Assembly: GCA_964631945.1 (NCBI GenBank)
Contig: CAZWAY010000025.1
Coordinates: forward strand, 1 to 64,000
DNA: 64,000 nucleotides
Reading direction: 5' to 3'
Origin: JABFRZ01 sp964631945
Lineage (GTDB): Bacteria > Planctomycetota > UBA1135 > GCA-002686595
The notes beneath the pieces were generated by a model that saw nothing but the letters and a program-made list of their open reading frames with translations, made no database searches and was not told where the DNA came from. Positions 40,377 through 50,748 of the stretch are shown piece by piece. Numbering within the stretch: position 1 is the stretch's first letter; each line of letters starts with the position of its first letter. The translations under genes were made by a program, and so were the position numbers.

Positions 40377-42527
40377 CTAGCCCATCAGCTGCGCGAAGTC
40401 GCGCCGGCCGCGCAGCAGCTCGAGGTCGGTGTTGCGCGACAGCTCGGGGCGCAGGTAGAAGCCGCGCTCCTGGGCTTCCTTGAGCAGCGCGAGCGCGAGC
40501 TCGATCTCGCCCAGCAGGGCGTGCACGCAGGCCGAGTGGAAGCTCGTGTAGGCGTCCTTGGGCGCGCGCTTGCGGGCCTGCACGACCACCTGGCGCGCAT
40601 CGTCGCCGAGGCCCATGCGGGCCAGCAGCATGGCCATGTGCAGGCGCGCCTCCTGGTCGTCCTCGACCTCGGCCAGGTGCTTCTTGGCGGCGGCGATGCC
40701 GCGGTCGGCGATCTCGATCGCCTCGGTGTAGCGGTCGAGCCGGCACAGCACGCTGTAGAGGTGGTCGTAGGAGCCGATGCGCGTCGGGCGCAGCGCGATC
40801 GCGCGCTGCAGGAGCGNNNNNNNNNNATCCGCAAACCGGCCGACAACTCCAAATTCAGCGGCCTCGTGGTTGCCGAGGCGTCCCAGCAGGCCGCCCAGCA
40901 GACGGTGCGCCAGCCACTCCTCGTGGTCGATCTGGATCGCCAGGCGGTACTCGCGCTGGGCTTCCTCGGCGTCGCCCGCCATCTGGCTGGCGAAGCCGAG
41001 CGAGGTATGGGCCTCGGCCGAGAACGGGTCGATCGCCAGCGCGCGCTGGGAGCTGTCGCGTGCTTCCTGCAGGAACGTCACGTTGCCGTCCCAGTACAGG
41101 AACTTGCGCACCAGGGCCTCGCCCATGCCGGCGTGGGCCAGCACGCAGTTCGGGTCCTCCTGCAGCGACGCGCGGAAGGTCGAGATCGCGGCCATCAGGT
41201 GCTTGGAGGTGCCGCGGTGCAGGATCTCGTGGGCGCGCCGCGCCAGGGCCTCGGCCTTGGCCGGATCGCGGCGTTCCTCGGGCGGGGGCGAGCTGGCGTA
41301 CTCGGAGAGGCGCTTCTTGACCGAGCGCACGACCTGGCCCACCAGCGTGGCCTGCAGCGCCCATTCGTCCTCGTCGGTGCGCTCGATGTGGTCCTCGCCG
41401 ACCTTGGTCGAGGTCTCGCGCCCGTTGGGGTGCGAGCGCTCCAGCACGTAGTCGAGGGCCGCGCGCGGCCCGGTCAGCTCGAGCGAGCCGCGCAGGACGA
41501 AGGCCGTGCCGGTCTGCGGCTGGCCGTCCGCCAGCGACACGTCGAGCTGCGTCGAGCGCGCCAGCTCGGTGCGCAGGTCCTTGCGCAGGCTCGAGGCGAA
41601 GTCCTGCGCGGCCGGTTCCTTGGTCTGCACCTGGAAGGGCGGGATCAGGATCTTGCCCTGCACCGCGCTCGGGCGTTCGGCGCTGGAGGAGAGCTTGAGG
41701 TTGTCCGCGATCGCGGCCAGCGCGCCGTAGGCCGCGCCGGCGTTCGGGTAGCGCTTGTCCTGCTCGCGCGCCAGGCAGCGCAGCAGGAACTCCTCGAGCC
41801 GCGGCGGGAAGCCCGGGCGCACCTCGCTCGGCGCGCGCGGCTTGGCCTCCAGGATCGCCATGCACACCTCCGGGAACGACTTGCCCGGGAAGGGCAGCTC
41901 GCCCGTGAAGGCGTGGTAGAAGACCGAGCCCAGGCTGAAGACGTCGGAGCGCGTGCCGAGGTCGTCGCCCAGCACCTGCTCGGGCGACATGTACAGCACC
42001 GTGCCGACCAGCATGCCCTCCTGGGTGATGCTCTTCTCGCCGGTCGAGCGGCAGATGCCGAAGTCGAGCAGCTTCACCGTGCCGCCGTCCAGCAGCATGA
42101 TGTTGGCCGGCTTCAGGTCGCGGTGGATCAGGCCGCGCTCGTGCACCAGGCGCAGGGCCCCGGCCACGGACAGCGCCACGCGCAGGCCCTCCTCGTAGTC
42201 GAGGCGCTGGACCTTCAGGACCTTGTCGAGCGTGCGGCCCTCCAGGAACTCCATGGCGATGAAGGAGGTCCCGCGGTCCTGGCCGTACTCGAAGACCGTG
42301 GCGATGTTCGGGTGCGCCAGGTTGGAGGTGTGCTTGGCCTCGCGGTCGAAGCGTTGCTTGGCCTGCGGGTCGAACTCGACGTGCGGACGCAGGATCTTCA
42401 GCGCCACGGTGCGCCCGAGGCGCAGGTCCACGGCCCGGAAGACCTCGCTGGAGGGACCCTCGCCGAGACGATCCTTCTCGGGGTCGAACTGGAAGTGGGC
42501 GAATCTCATCGCCAGGGCGGCACGCAT
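40377..42527 (-). CDS. Serine/threonine protein kinase with TPR domain (interrupted by assembly gap)
   Basis: About 716 residues with four unknown positions at the N run. The N-terminal kinase domain is complete: LGEGPSSEVFRA loop, VALKILRPH (Lys), LIHRDLKPANIML, LLDFGICRSTG and MSPEQ. A linker without an obvious membrane helix follows, and the C-terminal half holds TPR repeats (KAEALARRAHEILHRGTSKHLMAAISTF..., TEAIEIADRGIAAAKKHL, GEIELALALLKEAQERGFYL). It is probably a cytosolic kinase that uses the TPRs for partner contacts. The sequence next to the gap (EFGVVGRFAD) does not fit the TPR pattern, so residues there are doubtful. Starts at 42527 or 42509 are both possible. Confidence 0.85.
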   Translation of the reverse strand: MRAALAMRFAHFQFDPEKDRLGEGPSSEVFRAVDLRLGRTVALKILRPHVEFDPQAKQRFDREAKHTSNLAHPNIATVFEYGQDRGTSFIAMEFLEGRTLDKVLKVQRLDYEEGLRVALSVAGALRLVHERGLIHRDLKPANIMLLDGGTVKLLDFGICRSTGEKSITQEGMLVGTVLYMSPEQVLGDDLGTRSDVFSLGSVFYHAFTGELPFPGKSFPEVCMAILEAKPRAPSEVRPGFPPRLEEFLLRCLAREQDKRYPNAGAAYGALAAIADNLKLSSSAERPSAVQGKILIPPFQVQTKEPAAQDFASSLRKDLRTELARSTQLDVSLADGQPQTGTAFVLRGSLELTGPRAALDYVLERSHPNGRETSTKVGEDHIERTDEDEWALQATLVGQVVRSVKKRLSEYASSPPPEERRDPAKAEALARRAHEILHRGTSKHLMAAISTFRASLQEDPNCVLAHAGMGEALVRKFLYWDGNVTFLQEARDSSQRALAIDPFSAEAHTSLGFASQMAGDAEEAQREYRLAIQIDHEEWLAHRLLGGLLGRLGNHEAAEFGVVGRFADXXXXLLQRAIALRPTRIGSYDHLYSVLCRLDRYTEAIEIADRGIAAAKKHLAEVEDDQEARLHMAMLLARMGLGDDARQVVVQARKRAPKDAYTSFHSACVHALLGEIELALALLKEAQERGFYLRPELSRNTDLELLRGRRDFAQLMG
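40817..40826. other. Assembly gap (10 Ns)
   Basis: Ten Ns interrupt the kinase-TPR gene. The 32 bases on the right flank (40827-40858) are visibly less GC-rich than the surroundings and do not continue the TPR pattern. The true gap size is unknown. The reading frame is open on both sides. Confidence 0.95.
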
Positions 42528-42610
42528 GGGGGACGGCGCGCTTGTCGGCCGACTATCCTAGCGGTCTTTACCCCGAAGCCCGACACCCGCCTCGCGCGAG
42601 GTCCCCGCCC

Positions 42611-43387
42611 GTGCCCAAGACCGACACGTCCTCGCTCCACGAGGAGCCCAAGCCCAGCGAGGGCCCGATCCTGTTCGAGGAGTCGGACTTCCGCGCGCTG
42701 GTGCCGCCGCTCGCCTCGAATCCCGACTACAACGCGCACCGCCTGGCGGCCCGCCGCCGCCTGCTCGCGCTCGGCAAGCGCGCCGTGGCGGGTGCGAAGG
42801 AGCTGGGGCTCGAGCTCGAGTGCCGCACCTCGCTGCACAACCCCCACCCGTTCAACGCCAACCGCGTCACGCGCCTGTGGGCCTACCTGGTGCGCGCCAA
42901 GAAGCAGAAGAGCGCGCTCAAGCGCGTGCTGGGCGCCGAGCTCGGCAAGGACCTCGACTCGGCCTACCGCAACGCCTACCTGTGCGTGGCGCTCGAGGGC
43001 GCGGCCCTGGAGGTCGCGCTGCGCATCCACCCGGACGGCTGGTACGACGGTCAGAACCTGGTGAACCGCGTGAAGAAGGAGGGCGTCAAGCCTTGGCTCG
43101 CGCAGCTGAACGCGCTCTCCGGCTTCCGCCTGCGGCTGCACGACTGGAAGGGCGAGTGGCGCTGCGGCGCGCTGCAGCCCGAGCAGCTCGAGGAGTTCCT
43201 GAAGTACTACACGCCCGGCGACCACCAGCTGGCGGTCGAGAAGCGCTACCCGGCCCCCGAGGGCGCGCGCGGCGGCGTGTTCGAGCCGGGCTGCGCCGAC
43301 GAGCTCCAGCGCGAGCTCCTGCGGCTCGTGCCGCTGTTCCGCTTCACGGCCTGGTCGGGGGAGAGCGACTTCTTGTTGACGCGCTAA
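42611..43387 (+). CDS. Conserved-looking protein of unknown function
   Basis: A 258-aa soluble protein without signal peptide or membrane helix. It has a helical N-terminal half (NAHRLAARRRLLALGKRAVAGAKELGLELECRTSLHNPHPFNANRVTRLWAYLVR) and a mixed C-terminal half (ALEVALRIHPDGWYDGQNLVNRVKKE, FRLRLHDWKGEWRCGALQPEQLEEFLKYYTPGDHQLAVEKRY). The composition is that of a real protein, but no family is recognised. The start is taken at GTG 42611; an in-frame start at 42542 would overlap the kinase promoter. It is divergent from the kinase-TPR gene. Its TAA lies within the A-tract of the opposing terminator. Confidence 0.65.
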   Translation: MPKTDTSSLHEEPKPSEGPILFEESDFRALVPPLASNPDYNAHRLAARRRLLALGKRAVAGAKELGLELECRTSLHNPHPFNANRVTRLWAYLVRAKKQKSALKRVLGAELGKDLDSAYRNAYLCVALEGAALEVALRIHPDGWYDGQNLVNRVKKEGVKPWLAQLNALSGFRLRLHDWKGEWRCGALQPEQLEEFLKYYTPGDHQLAVEKRYPAPEGARGGVFEPGCADELQRELLRLVPLFRFTAWSGESDFLLTR

Positions 43388-43425
43388 AAAGACCGCGGCC
43401 CCGGCGAGGGTGTCGCCGGGGCCGC
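43386..43425 (-). terminator. Intrinsic terminator of the choice-of-anchor B gene
   Basis: A perfect 13-bp stem GCGGCCCCGGCGA (43395-43407) / TCGCCGGGGCCGC (43413-43425) has a 5-nt loop. On the minus strand it is followed by GGTCTTTTTA. The T-tract (A-run on plus) overlaps the TAA stop codon of the plus-strand gene ending at 43387. Confidence 0.88.
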
Positions 43426-43461
43426 AGCGGAGAGAGACGAGGGCAGTTCGGAGGCCTTGGC

Positions 43462-45891
43462 CTACAGGGACTTCTGCGGCGGCGGCTGGTAGGTGTAGGC
43501 GCCGGGCAGCGTGTCGGTGCCGGGGTTCTGCACGATCACGTCGACGGTGGTGCCGATCGCGCGCAGGCGGCCGGTCGGACCGGAGAAGGCCCCGCTCACC
43601 GGGTTCGGAACGGTGGCCTCGAGCGTGGTCGAGTTCAGCACGTTGACCAGCGGCGATTGCTTCAGGCCGAAGCGCACCGTGGTCGTGCCGGGGATGAAGT
43701 TCGTGCCCGTGATCGTGACCACGTTGCCGCCCCCAAAGGGACCGCTGGACTGCGAGATCGAGGTCGCGGTCAGGGCCGCGCAGTTGTAGTCGGTCACCCT
43801 CAGGTCGTCGACGGCCGCCTCGACGATCGCGCCGTTCAGGTCCGAGACCCGGAAGCGCACGAGCATGTTGTTGGTCGGTGCGACGAAGTTGGCGATGCGG
43901 AAGTCGTGCTTGATCCAGCCTCCGAAGGTGTCGTCGCCCGTCGGGCCGAGCGTCTCGGCCAGCACCCAGCTGGAGCCGCCGTTGTTGGACACGTGCACGG
44001 TCATGGTGTTCGTGCCCGGATTGCCCCCCTGCATGTTCGAGAACCAGCGCCAGTAGGAGAGGTGCGGGTCGGTCATGCCCGAGGCGTTGATCACGGGCGA
44101 GCGCAACGAGGTGGCCCCGCCGTCGACGTCGGCATCGCCAACCCCTCCGCCCAGCGAACCCTGTCCAGTGAAGAAGCACATCGTGCCCGGGTTGGAGTGG
44201 TCGTCCTCGGGCTGGGCCGCGGTCCCGATCGGGTTGGCGCGGGTCCAGGTCCCGGTCGTGGCCGTGCTGAAGCCGGTCAGGTCCGCGGCCAGGTTCACCT
44301 GCCAGCCGGAGTTGACCTCGAACGTCTCGTCGAGCGCCACCGTCTGCGTGTGCGCGACGTGGGCCTGGTAGACCTGCGTCGGTCCGGCCTGGGGATCGCT
44401 CCAGGTCTGGCCGGCGGAGTTCTGCGCGGTGAAGTAGTACTGCAGCTCCGCTCCGCACGTTCCACCCGGCAGCTGGGCCTCGAACATGTGTCCGCCCAGC
44501 GCGGTCGCAGGTACGGTCGTGAACGGGCCGCCGGTGCTGTAGTGGAACTCGACCGAGGTCGGGTCGTAGTCGCCCGGCAGGTTCTCGGTCACCTCGAACA
44601 GGACGGGCCCACCGCTGGGCCCGACGAACTCGGGCAAGCCGTTCGGGTAGGCGAAGGACACGAGCGGCGGCCCCAGGCGCCACACGAACAGGCCCTTCTC
44701 GAGGTCGCTGCCGATCACCGTGCCGCTCGGGAAATACGGATAGTTGCTCCACAGTCCGTTGAACTCGGCCACGTCGTCACTCTCCCAGGTGTCGAAGAAG
44801 CCGTAGACCGTTGGGGCGGTCGGGTTCGTGTTGTTGAAGACGCGCAAGCCGCTGCGGTAGTTGGCCTCGAAGATCTTGTCGCCGGTGACGTACAGGTTGT
44901 GGTCGATGGCCGTCGAGCCCGAGGTGAAGAAGCCCAGGAACACGGGCGCGGCCGGGTTGCTCACGTCGAAGACGCGCGTGCGCGTGGTGAAGCCGAAGGA
45001 CTGCTCGTCGAGCTCGTCGTTCAGGTAGGCGTAGCGCTGGTCGGGCGTCAGCCAGACCTGGTGCGAGAAGGAGTTGCTGGTGTAAGTGCCGGTCGCGACC
45101 GAGGTGATGGCGGCCTTGTTGGTGACGTTGAGGATGTGCAGGTTGGCCGTGCCGCCGCCGGAGGTGTTGTCCGCGGCGCAGAAGGCGAGCTGCTGGCCGT
45201 TGAGCGGGCCGGGGCGCGTGGACACGACGACCACGCAGTCGTGGACGTAGCGCGTGGTGTAGGAGCCCACGTGAGGCGGGTTGTCCGGGTTGGCGCCGAG
45301 GTTGTAGATCAGCAGGCCCTGCGGCGTGCCGCCCGCGCACGGGGCGCCACCGCCACCGCAGCGGTAGAGGAAGCCCGAGGTCGTGTCGATCGCGACGTTG
45401 TGCGTCGAGGTCGTGCAGCTGCCGACCGTGACCGTGTTCACCAGCGTCACCACGCCGCCGTCGATGTTCGACATGTCGAAGATCTGGATCCCGCTGCCGC
45501 CCTCGCTGACGGCGTAGGCGTTGTCGCCATAGACCTTGATGTCGCGCCACAGGCTGTTCGGGCCGGTGCGATGGGCGATGAACACCGGCGCACCCGGATC
45601 GGTGACCTCGACCCAGGCCGTGCCGTTGCTGAGCCCGATGATCGCGTACTCGCGCCCGGACGGGCTGGTGTAGCCCCAGCAGTCGTTGCCCGAGGTCGCG
45701 CCGGCGGAGAGGTCGCCGAGCGGCAGCCAGCTCATCAGCTGCACGTTGCTCGCCGCGAAGGCCGCCTGGCCCTCGCCGCTCTTGCGCGGGGAGGGGTAGG
45801 GGCGGTGGACGCTCTTGTCCTCGTCCGCATGCGGGCGGACCGAGGCGAACACAAGCAACGAGAGAGCCAGGGTCAGGGAGACCGTTTTCAT
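43462..45891 (-). CDS. Choice-of-anchor B family secreted protein with C-terminal IPT/TIG domain
   Basis: An 809-aa protein with a signal peptide (MKTVSLTLALSLLVFASVRPHA). Residues about 40-430 form LVIVP-type propeller repeats typical of the choice-of-anchor B family: WGYTSPSGREYAIIGLSNGTAWVEVTDPGAPVFI, DIKVYGDNAYAVSEGGSGIQIFDMSNI and FTTRTRVFDVSNPAAPVFLGFF. A middle region of beta sandwiches follows (jelly-roll-like, around MTDPHLSYWRWFSNMQGGNPGTNTMTVHVSNNGG). The C-terminus is an IPT/TIG domain (SISQSSGPFGGGNVVTITGTNFIPGTTTVRFG). It ends without a visible LPxTG or PEP-CTERM signal. It is closed by a strong terminator. Confidence 0.88.
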   Translation of the reverse strand: MKTVSLTLALSLLVFASVRPHADEDKSVHRPYPSPRKSGEGQAAFAASNVQLMSWLPLGDLSAGATSGNDCWGYTSPSGREYAIIGLSNGTAWVEVTDPGAPVFIAHRTGPNSLWRDIKVYGDNAYAVSEGGSGIQIFDMSNIDGGVVTLVNTVTVGSCTTSTHNVAIDTTSGFLYRCGGGGAPCAGGTPQGLLIYNLGANPDNPPHVGSYTTRYVHDCVVVVSTRPGPLNGQQLAFCAADNTSGGGTANLHILNVTNKAAITSVATGTYTSNSFSHQVWLTPDQRYAYLNDELDEQSFGFTTRTRVFDVSNPAAPVFLGFFTSGSTAIDHNLYVTGDKIFEANYRSGLRVFNNTNPTAPTVYGFFDTWESDDVAEFNGLWSNYPYFPSGTVIGSDLEKGLFVWRLGPPLVSFAYPNGLPEFVGPSGGPVLFEVTENLPGDYDPTSVEFHYSTGGPFTTVPATALGGHMFEAQLPGGTCGAELQYYFTAQNSAGQTWSDPQAGPTQVYQAHVAHTQTVALDETFEVNSGWQVNLAADLTGFSTATTGTWTRANPIGTAAQPEDDHSNPGTMCFFTGQGSLGGGVGDADVDGGATSLRSPVINASGMTDPHLSYWRWFSNMQGGNPGTNTMTVHVSNNGGSSWVLAETLGPTGDDTFGGWIKHDFRIANFVAPTNNMLVRFRVSDLNGAIVEAAVDDLRVTDYNCAALTATSISQSSGPFGGGNVVTITGTNFIPGTTTVRFGLKQSPLVNVLNSTTLEATVPNPVSGAFSGPTGRLRAIGTTVDVIVQNPGTDTLPGAYTYQPPPQKSL

Positions 45892-45981
45892 CGGGGCGGG
45901 GGGCTCGGGAGGGGGAGGAGGGGGAGCGGAGCCTAGGGGATCAGGATGCAGGAGCAGGCAGAGTCCCGCAATCCGACCCGT

Positions 45982-45991
45982 GGCAATTGCC
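45982..45991. promoter_or_regulatory. 10-bp palindrome upstream of the choice-of-anchor B gene
   Basis: GGCAATTGCC, 90 bp upstream of the start at 45891, is one of few AT-centred palindromes in this GC-rich DNA. It could be an operator. The 140-bp gap otherwise holds G-rich tracts next to the start and no recognised promoter. Confidence 0.25.
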
Positions 45992-46031
45992 GCGCGCGGC
46001 CCGATGGGACCGCGATTCCGGGCTCGTGAGC

Positions 46032-47099
46032 CTAACGAGCCATGCCCGCGTGGCGCCGAGCCACCAGATCCCGGTACGCCGGTGCGGCCAGCAGGCCGGC
46101 CAGCACGCGCTCGGCCTGCTTCACGAGGCCCGGGTCGCGGAAGTGCACCGAGTCGGCGAAGTGGCGCGCATCGCCCGGGATCGAGTCCTCGCCCTCGATC
46201 AGGATCGCGCCCGCGGCGCGCGCCACGGCGCGGATGACGCGGTTGTACTCGGCGTAGCCCGCCAGCAACCCGCCCACGTCGAGGAACGGCATGTAGTAGA
46301 GCGCCGAGGCCGCGGCCGCGCGCTGGGCGGCGGGGGACTGCTCCGGACGCATCTGGACGCTGAAGGTCACCAGCGCCACGACCGAGCAGCGCTGCTGCGC
46401 CGCGCGCACGAGCTCCGTCAGGCGCCGCTCGAAGCCGCGCGAGAGCGCCGCAGGCTCGAAGCGCAGGAGCTCGCCCTCCTTCGGGCGCGCGCGCAGGGCC
46501 TGGCCCAGGTTCTTCTCGAGCAGGAACCAGGTCAGCCAGTACTCGCCGAGGCGCGACGGCTCGCCCTCGCCCGCCTCGTACAGCCCGGCCTCGATCGCCA
46601 GGCGGCGCGTGTCGACCGTCAGGTCGTTGGTGGCCTCGTAATAGACGATCACGTCGGGCTCGAGCGGGGCGATGCGCTGCTCCAGGCTCACCAGCGAGTT
46701 GGCCACCGTGAAGCCGCCCGCGCCGCCGTTCACGTAGTCGAAGTCGAGCTCGGGTTCGGCGCGCTTCAGGCCCTCGACCACGAGGTGCGGCCAGGTGGCC
46801 TCGCGCGAGCTGGCCTCGGCGCAGAAGGTGGTCGAGGCACCCAGGAAGGCCACGCGGATCCGGCCCGGGGGCTTGGGGCGTTCGAGCTCGGGCCCGCGGA
46901 AGCCCAGCGAATCGATCGAGATCGGCCCGACCGTGTGCCCGGGCTCGGGGATGCGCAGGCCGGTCGCGGGATCCAGCGCGAAGCGGTAGTAGCTGGTGAC
47001 GGTCGTGCCATAGCGCCACCACTGCCGCAGGCGCACCAAGCCCTCCACCAGGAGCAGCGCGGCCAGGAGCCCGCCGAGCGCGAAGAGGAGCCTGCGCAT
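46032..47099 (-). CDS. SGNH/GDSL-type hydrolase with N-terminal membrane anchor
   Basis: A 355-aa protein. Residues 5-24 are a signal anchor (LFALGGLLAALLLVEGLVRL). The SGNH blocks follow in order: block I VAFLGASTTFCAE (nucleophile Ser), block II around NGGAGGFTVANSL (Gly), block III YYEATNDLT (Asn), and block V DSVHFRDPG (Asp-x-x-His). It is an extracytoplasmic esterase or acetyl hydrolase, for instance acting on acylated polysaccharide. Similar proteins are often found with alginate- or exopolysaccharide-acetylation genes, but none are adjacent here. Confidence 0.85.
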   Translation of the reverse strand: MRRLLFALGGLLAALLLVEGLVRLRQWWRYGTTVTSYYRFALDPATGLRIPEPGHTVGPISIDSLGFRGPELERPKPPGRIRVAFLGASTTFCAEASSREATWPHLVVEGLKRAEPELDFDYVNGGAGGFTVANSLVSLEQRIAPLEPDVIVYYEATNDLTVDTRRLAIEAGLYEAGEGEPSRLGEYWLTWFLLEKNLGQALRARPKEGELLRFEPAALSRGFERRLTELVRAAQQRCSVVALVTFSVQMRPEQSPAAQRAAAASALYYMPFLDVGGLLAGYAEYNRVIRAVARAAGAILIEGEDSIPGDARHFADSVHFRDPGLVKQAERVLAGLLAAPAYRDLVARRHAGMAR

Positions 47100-47212
47100 C
47101 CGGGAGCAGAGGGTAAGGAACGCGGCGCGGGCACGCTCGCTCGCGCCGCCCGCGCTGGCCCGGGCCGGCGTGGCTCGCTATCTTGCTCGGCTTCGTTCTG
47201 CCGACCCTCGCG

Positions 47213-48372
47213 ATGACGACCGCCTTCGTACCGAAGGAGACCCGCCCCGGGGAGACCCGCGTGGCGGCCTCGCCCGAAACCACCCGGCGCTTTGCCAAGG
47301 CCAAGCTCGAGCTGTGCGTCGAGGCGGGTGCCGGGCTCGCGGCCGGCTTTCCGGACGAGGCCTACCGCGCCGCCGGGGCCCGCCTGGTCGGGCCCGAGGC
47401 CCTGGCCGGAGCGCAGGGCTGGGCCAGCGAGCTCGTGCTGAAGGTCCAGCCGCCCAGCGCGGCCGAGGCCGCGCGCCTGAAGCGCGGCGCGATCCTGGTC
47501 TCGTTCCTGCAGCCGCACGCCGCGCTCGAACTCGTCTCGAGCCTGCGCCAGGGCCAGGTGACCGCGTTCGCGATGGAGCTCGTGCCGCGCATCAGCCGCG
47601 CGCAGGCGATGGACGCGCTCTCCAGCCAGGCCACCGTGGCCGGCTACAAGGCCGTGCTGCTCGGCGCGGTGCACCTGAAGAAGATGTGCCCGCTCTTGAT
47701 GACCGCGGCCGGCACCGTGCCGCCCGCCAAGGTGGTCGTGTTCGGCGCCGGGGTGGCCGGCCTGACGGCGATCTCCACCGCGCGGCGCCTGGGCTGCGTG
47801 GTCGAGGCCACCGACGTGCGCATGGCGGCCAAGGAACAGGTCGAGAGCCTGGGCGGGCGCTTCATCAGCGTGCCGGGCGCGGCCGACATGGAGACGAGCG
47901 GCGGCTACGCCAAGGAGCAGAGCCCCGAGTTCCTGGCGCGCCAGCGCGAGGAGGTCGCCAAGCGCGTGGCCGAGGCCGACCTGGTCGTGTTGACGGCGCA
48001 GATCCCCGGCAAGAAGGCGCCGGTGCTGGTCAGCGCCGAGATGGTGGCCTCGATGAAGCCGGGCGCGGTGATCGTGGACCTGGCGGTCGAGTCGGGCGGC
48101 AACTGCGCGCTCTCGGTCCTGGACCAGGTCGTCGTGCACGGCGGCGTCACCGTGGTGGGCCTCGCCAACCTGCCGGCCAGCGTGCCGCACGACGCCAGCG
48201 AGCTGTACGCCAAGAACGTGTTCGCGCTGGTCAAGCTGTTCCTCGACAAGGAAGGGAAGCTCGCGTTGAACGACTTCAAGGACGAGGTCCTGGCCGGCTG
48301 TCGCCTGACGCACGGCGGCGAGGTGCTGCACGCGCCCACGGCCCAGGCCCTGCTCGAGGCCGGGAGGGCGCG

Positions 48373-48376
<4 letters not shown>
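47213..48376 (+). CDS. pntAA: NAD(P) transhydrogenase subunit alpha, part 1
   Basis: A 387-aa soluble NAD(H)-binding domain I of proton-translocating transhydrogenase. It begins FVPKETRPGETRVAASPETTRRFAKAKLELCVEAGAGL, as alanine dehydrogenase/PNT proteins do. It carries the Rossmann motif VVVFGAGVAGLTAISTARRLG and the mobile-loop region MAAKEQVESLGGRFI. The ATG at 47213 fits the family N-terminus; a TTG at 47183 overlaps a -10-like TATCTT and is unlikely. Its stop overlaps the GTG of the next gene, as expected for a split alpha subunit. Confidence 0.95.
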
Positions 48377-50165
<1,789 letters not shown>

Positions 50166-50185
50166 AACGCGCGCGCCCGGCCGCG

Positions 50186-50614
50186 CTACTCCGCGTACCA
50201 CTCCTCGTTCTCGCGCACGACGCGCTCGATCTCCGCGCGCGAGTGGAGCACGCCCGTGTCGATGCCGGGGCAGTCGGCCTTGACCTCGCCCTGCCAGGTC
50301 TCGCGCCGCAGGTTCTCCTTCCAGAAGGGCCAGGTCGCGCACTGCTTGGGGCGCACGGGGTAGATCGCGCAGGCGTTGCCCTCACCCAGGAACGGGCAGG
50401 CGGGCGAATCCATGCGCAGCGTCACCCAGCCGTCCTCCTCCTGGCAGTAGGCCTCCAGGAAGGCCGGCTCGGGCATTTCGAGGTGCAGCGCGATTGCGCT
50501 CACGTCCTTCGGCGTGAGGTAGACGTAGGTGTAGCCCCCGTGGTTGCGGCAGCAGTTTCCGCAGCGTGTGCAGGAGAAGCGCAACCCCTTTTCGTACCAA
50601 GGTTTGGAGGACAT
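50186..50614 (-). CDS. YkgJ family cysteine cluster protein
   Basis: A 142-aa protein of the zinc- or iron-chelating YkgJ/UPF0153 family. The conserved Cys set is FSCTRCGNCCRNHGG, then ACPFLGEGNACAIYPVRPKQCATWPFW and DCPGID. The cluster probably binds a metal or Fe-S group, but the biological role is unknown. It is convergent with pntB (20 bp apart) and divergent from the sigma-54 activator. Confidence 0.9.
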   Translation of the reverse strand: MSSKPWYEKGLRFSCTRCGNCCRNHGGYTYVYLTPKDVSAIALHLEMPEPAFLEAYCQEEDGWVTLRMDSPACPFLGEGNACAIYPVRPKQCATWPFWKENLRRETWQGEVKADCPGIDTGVLHSRAEIERVVRENEEWYAE

Positions 50615-50748
50615 GGAACGGACTCCTGGGCGGGGGTGTGCGTTGCCGAACAGAGGCAGGTGTCTACTGGCATCATGTGCGGGTCCACACGGCGCCGGTC
50701 GAGTCAGGGTCGGACAGGGTGCGGATTGTGGCAGGGGGCACCCCAGGA

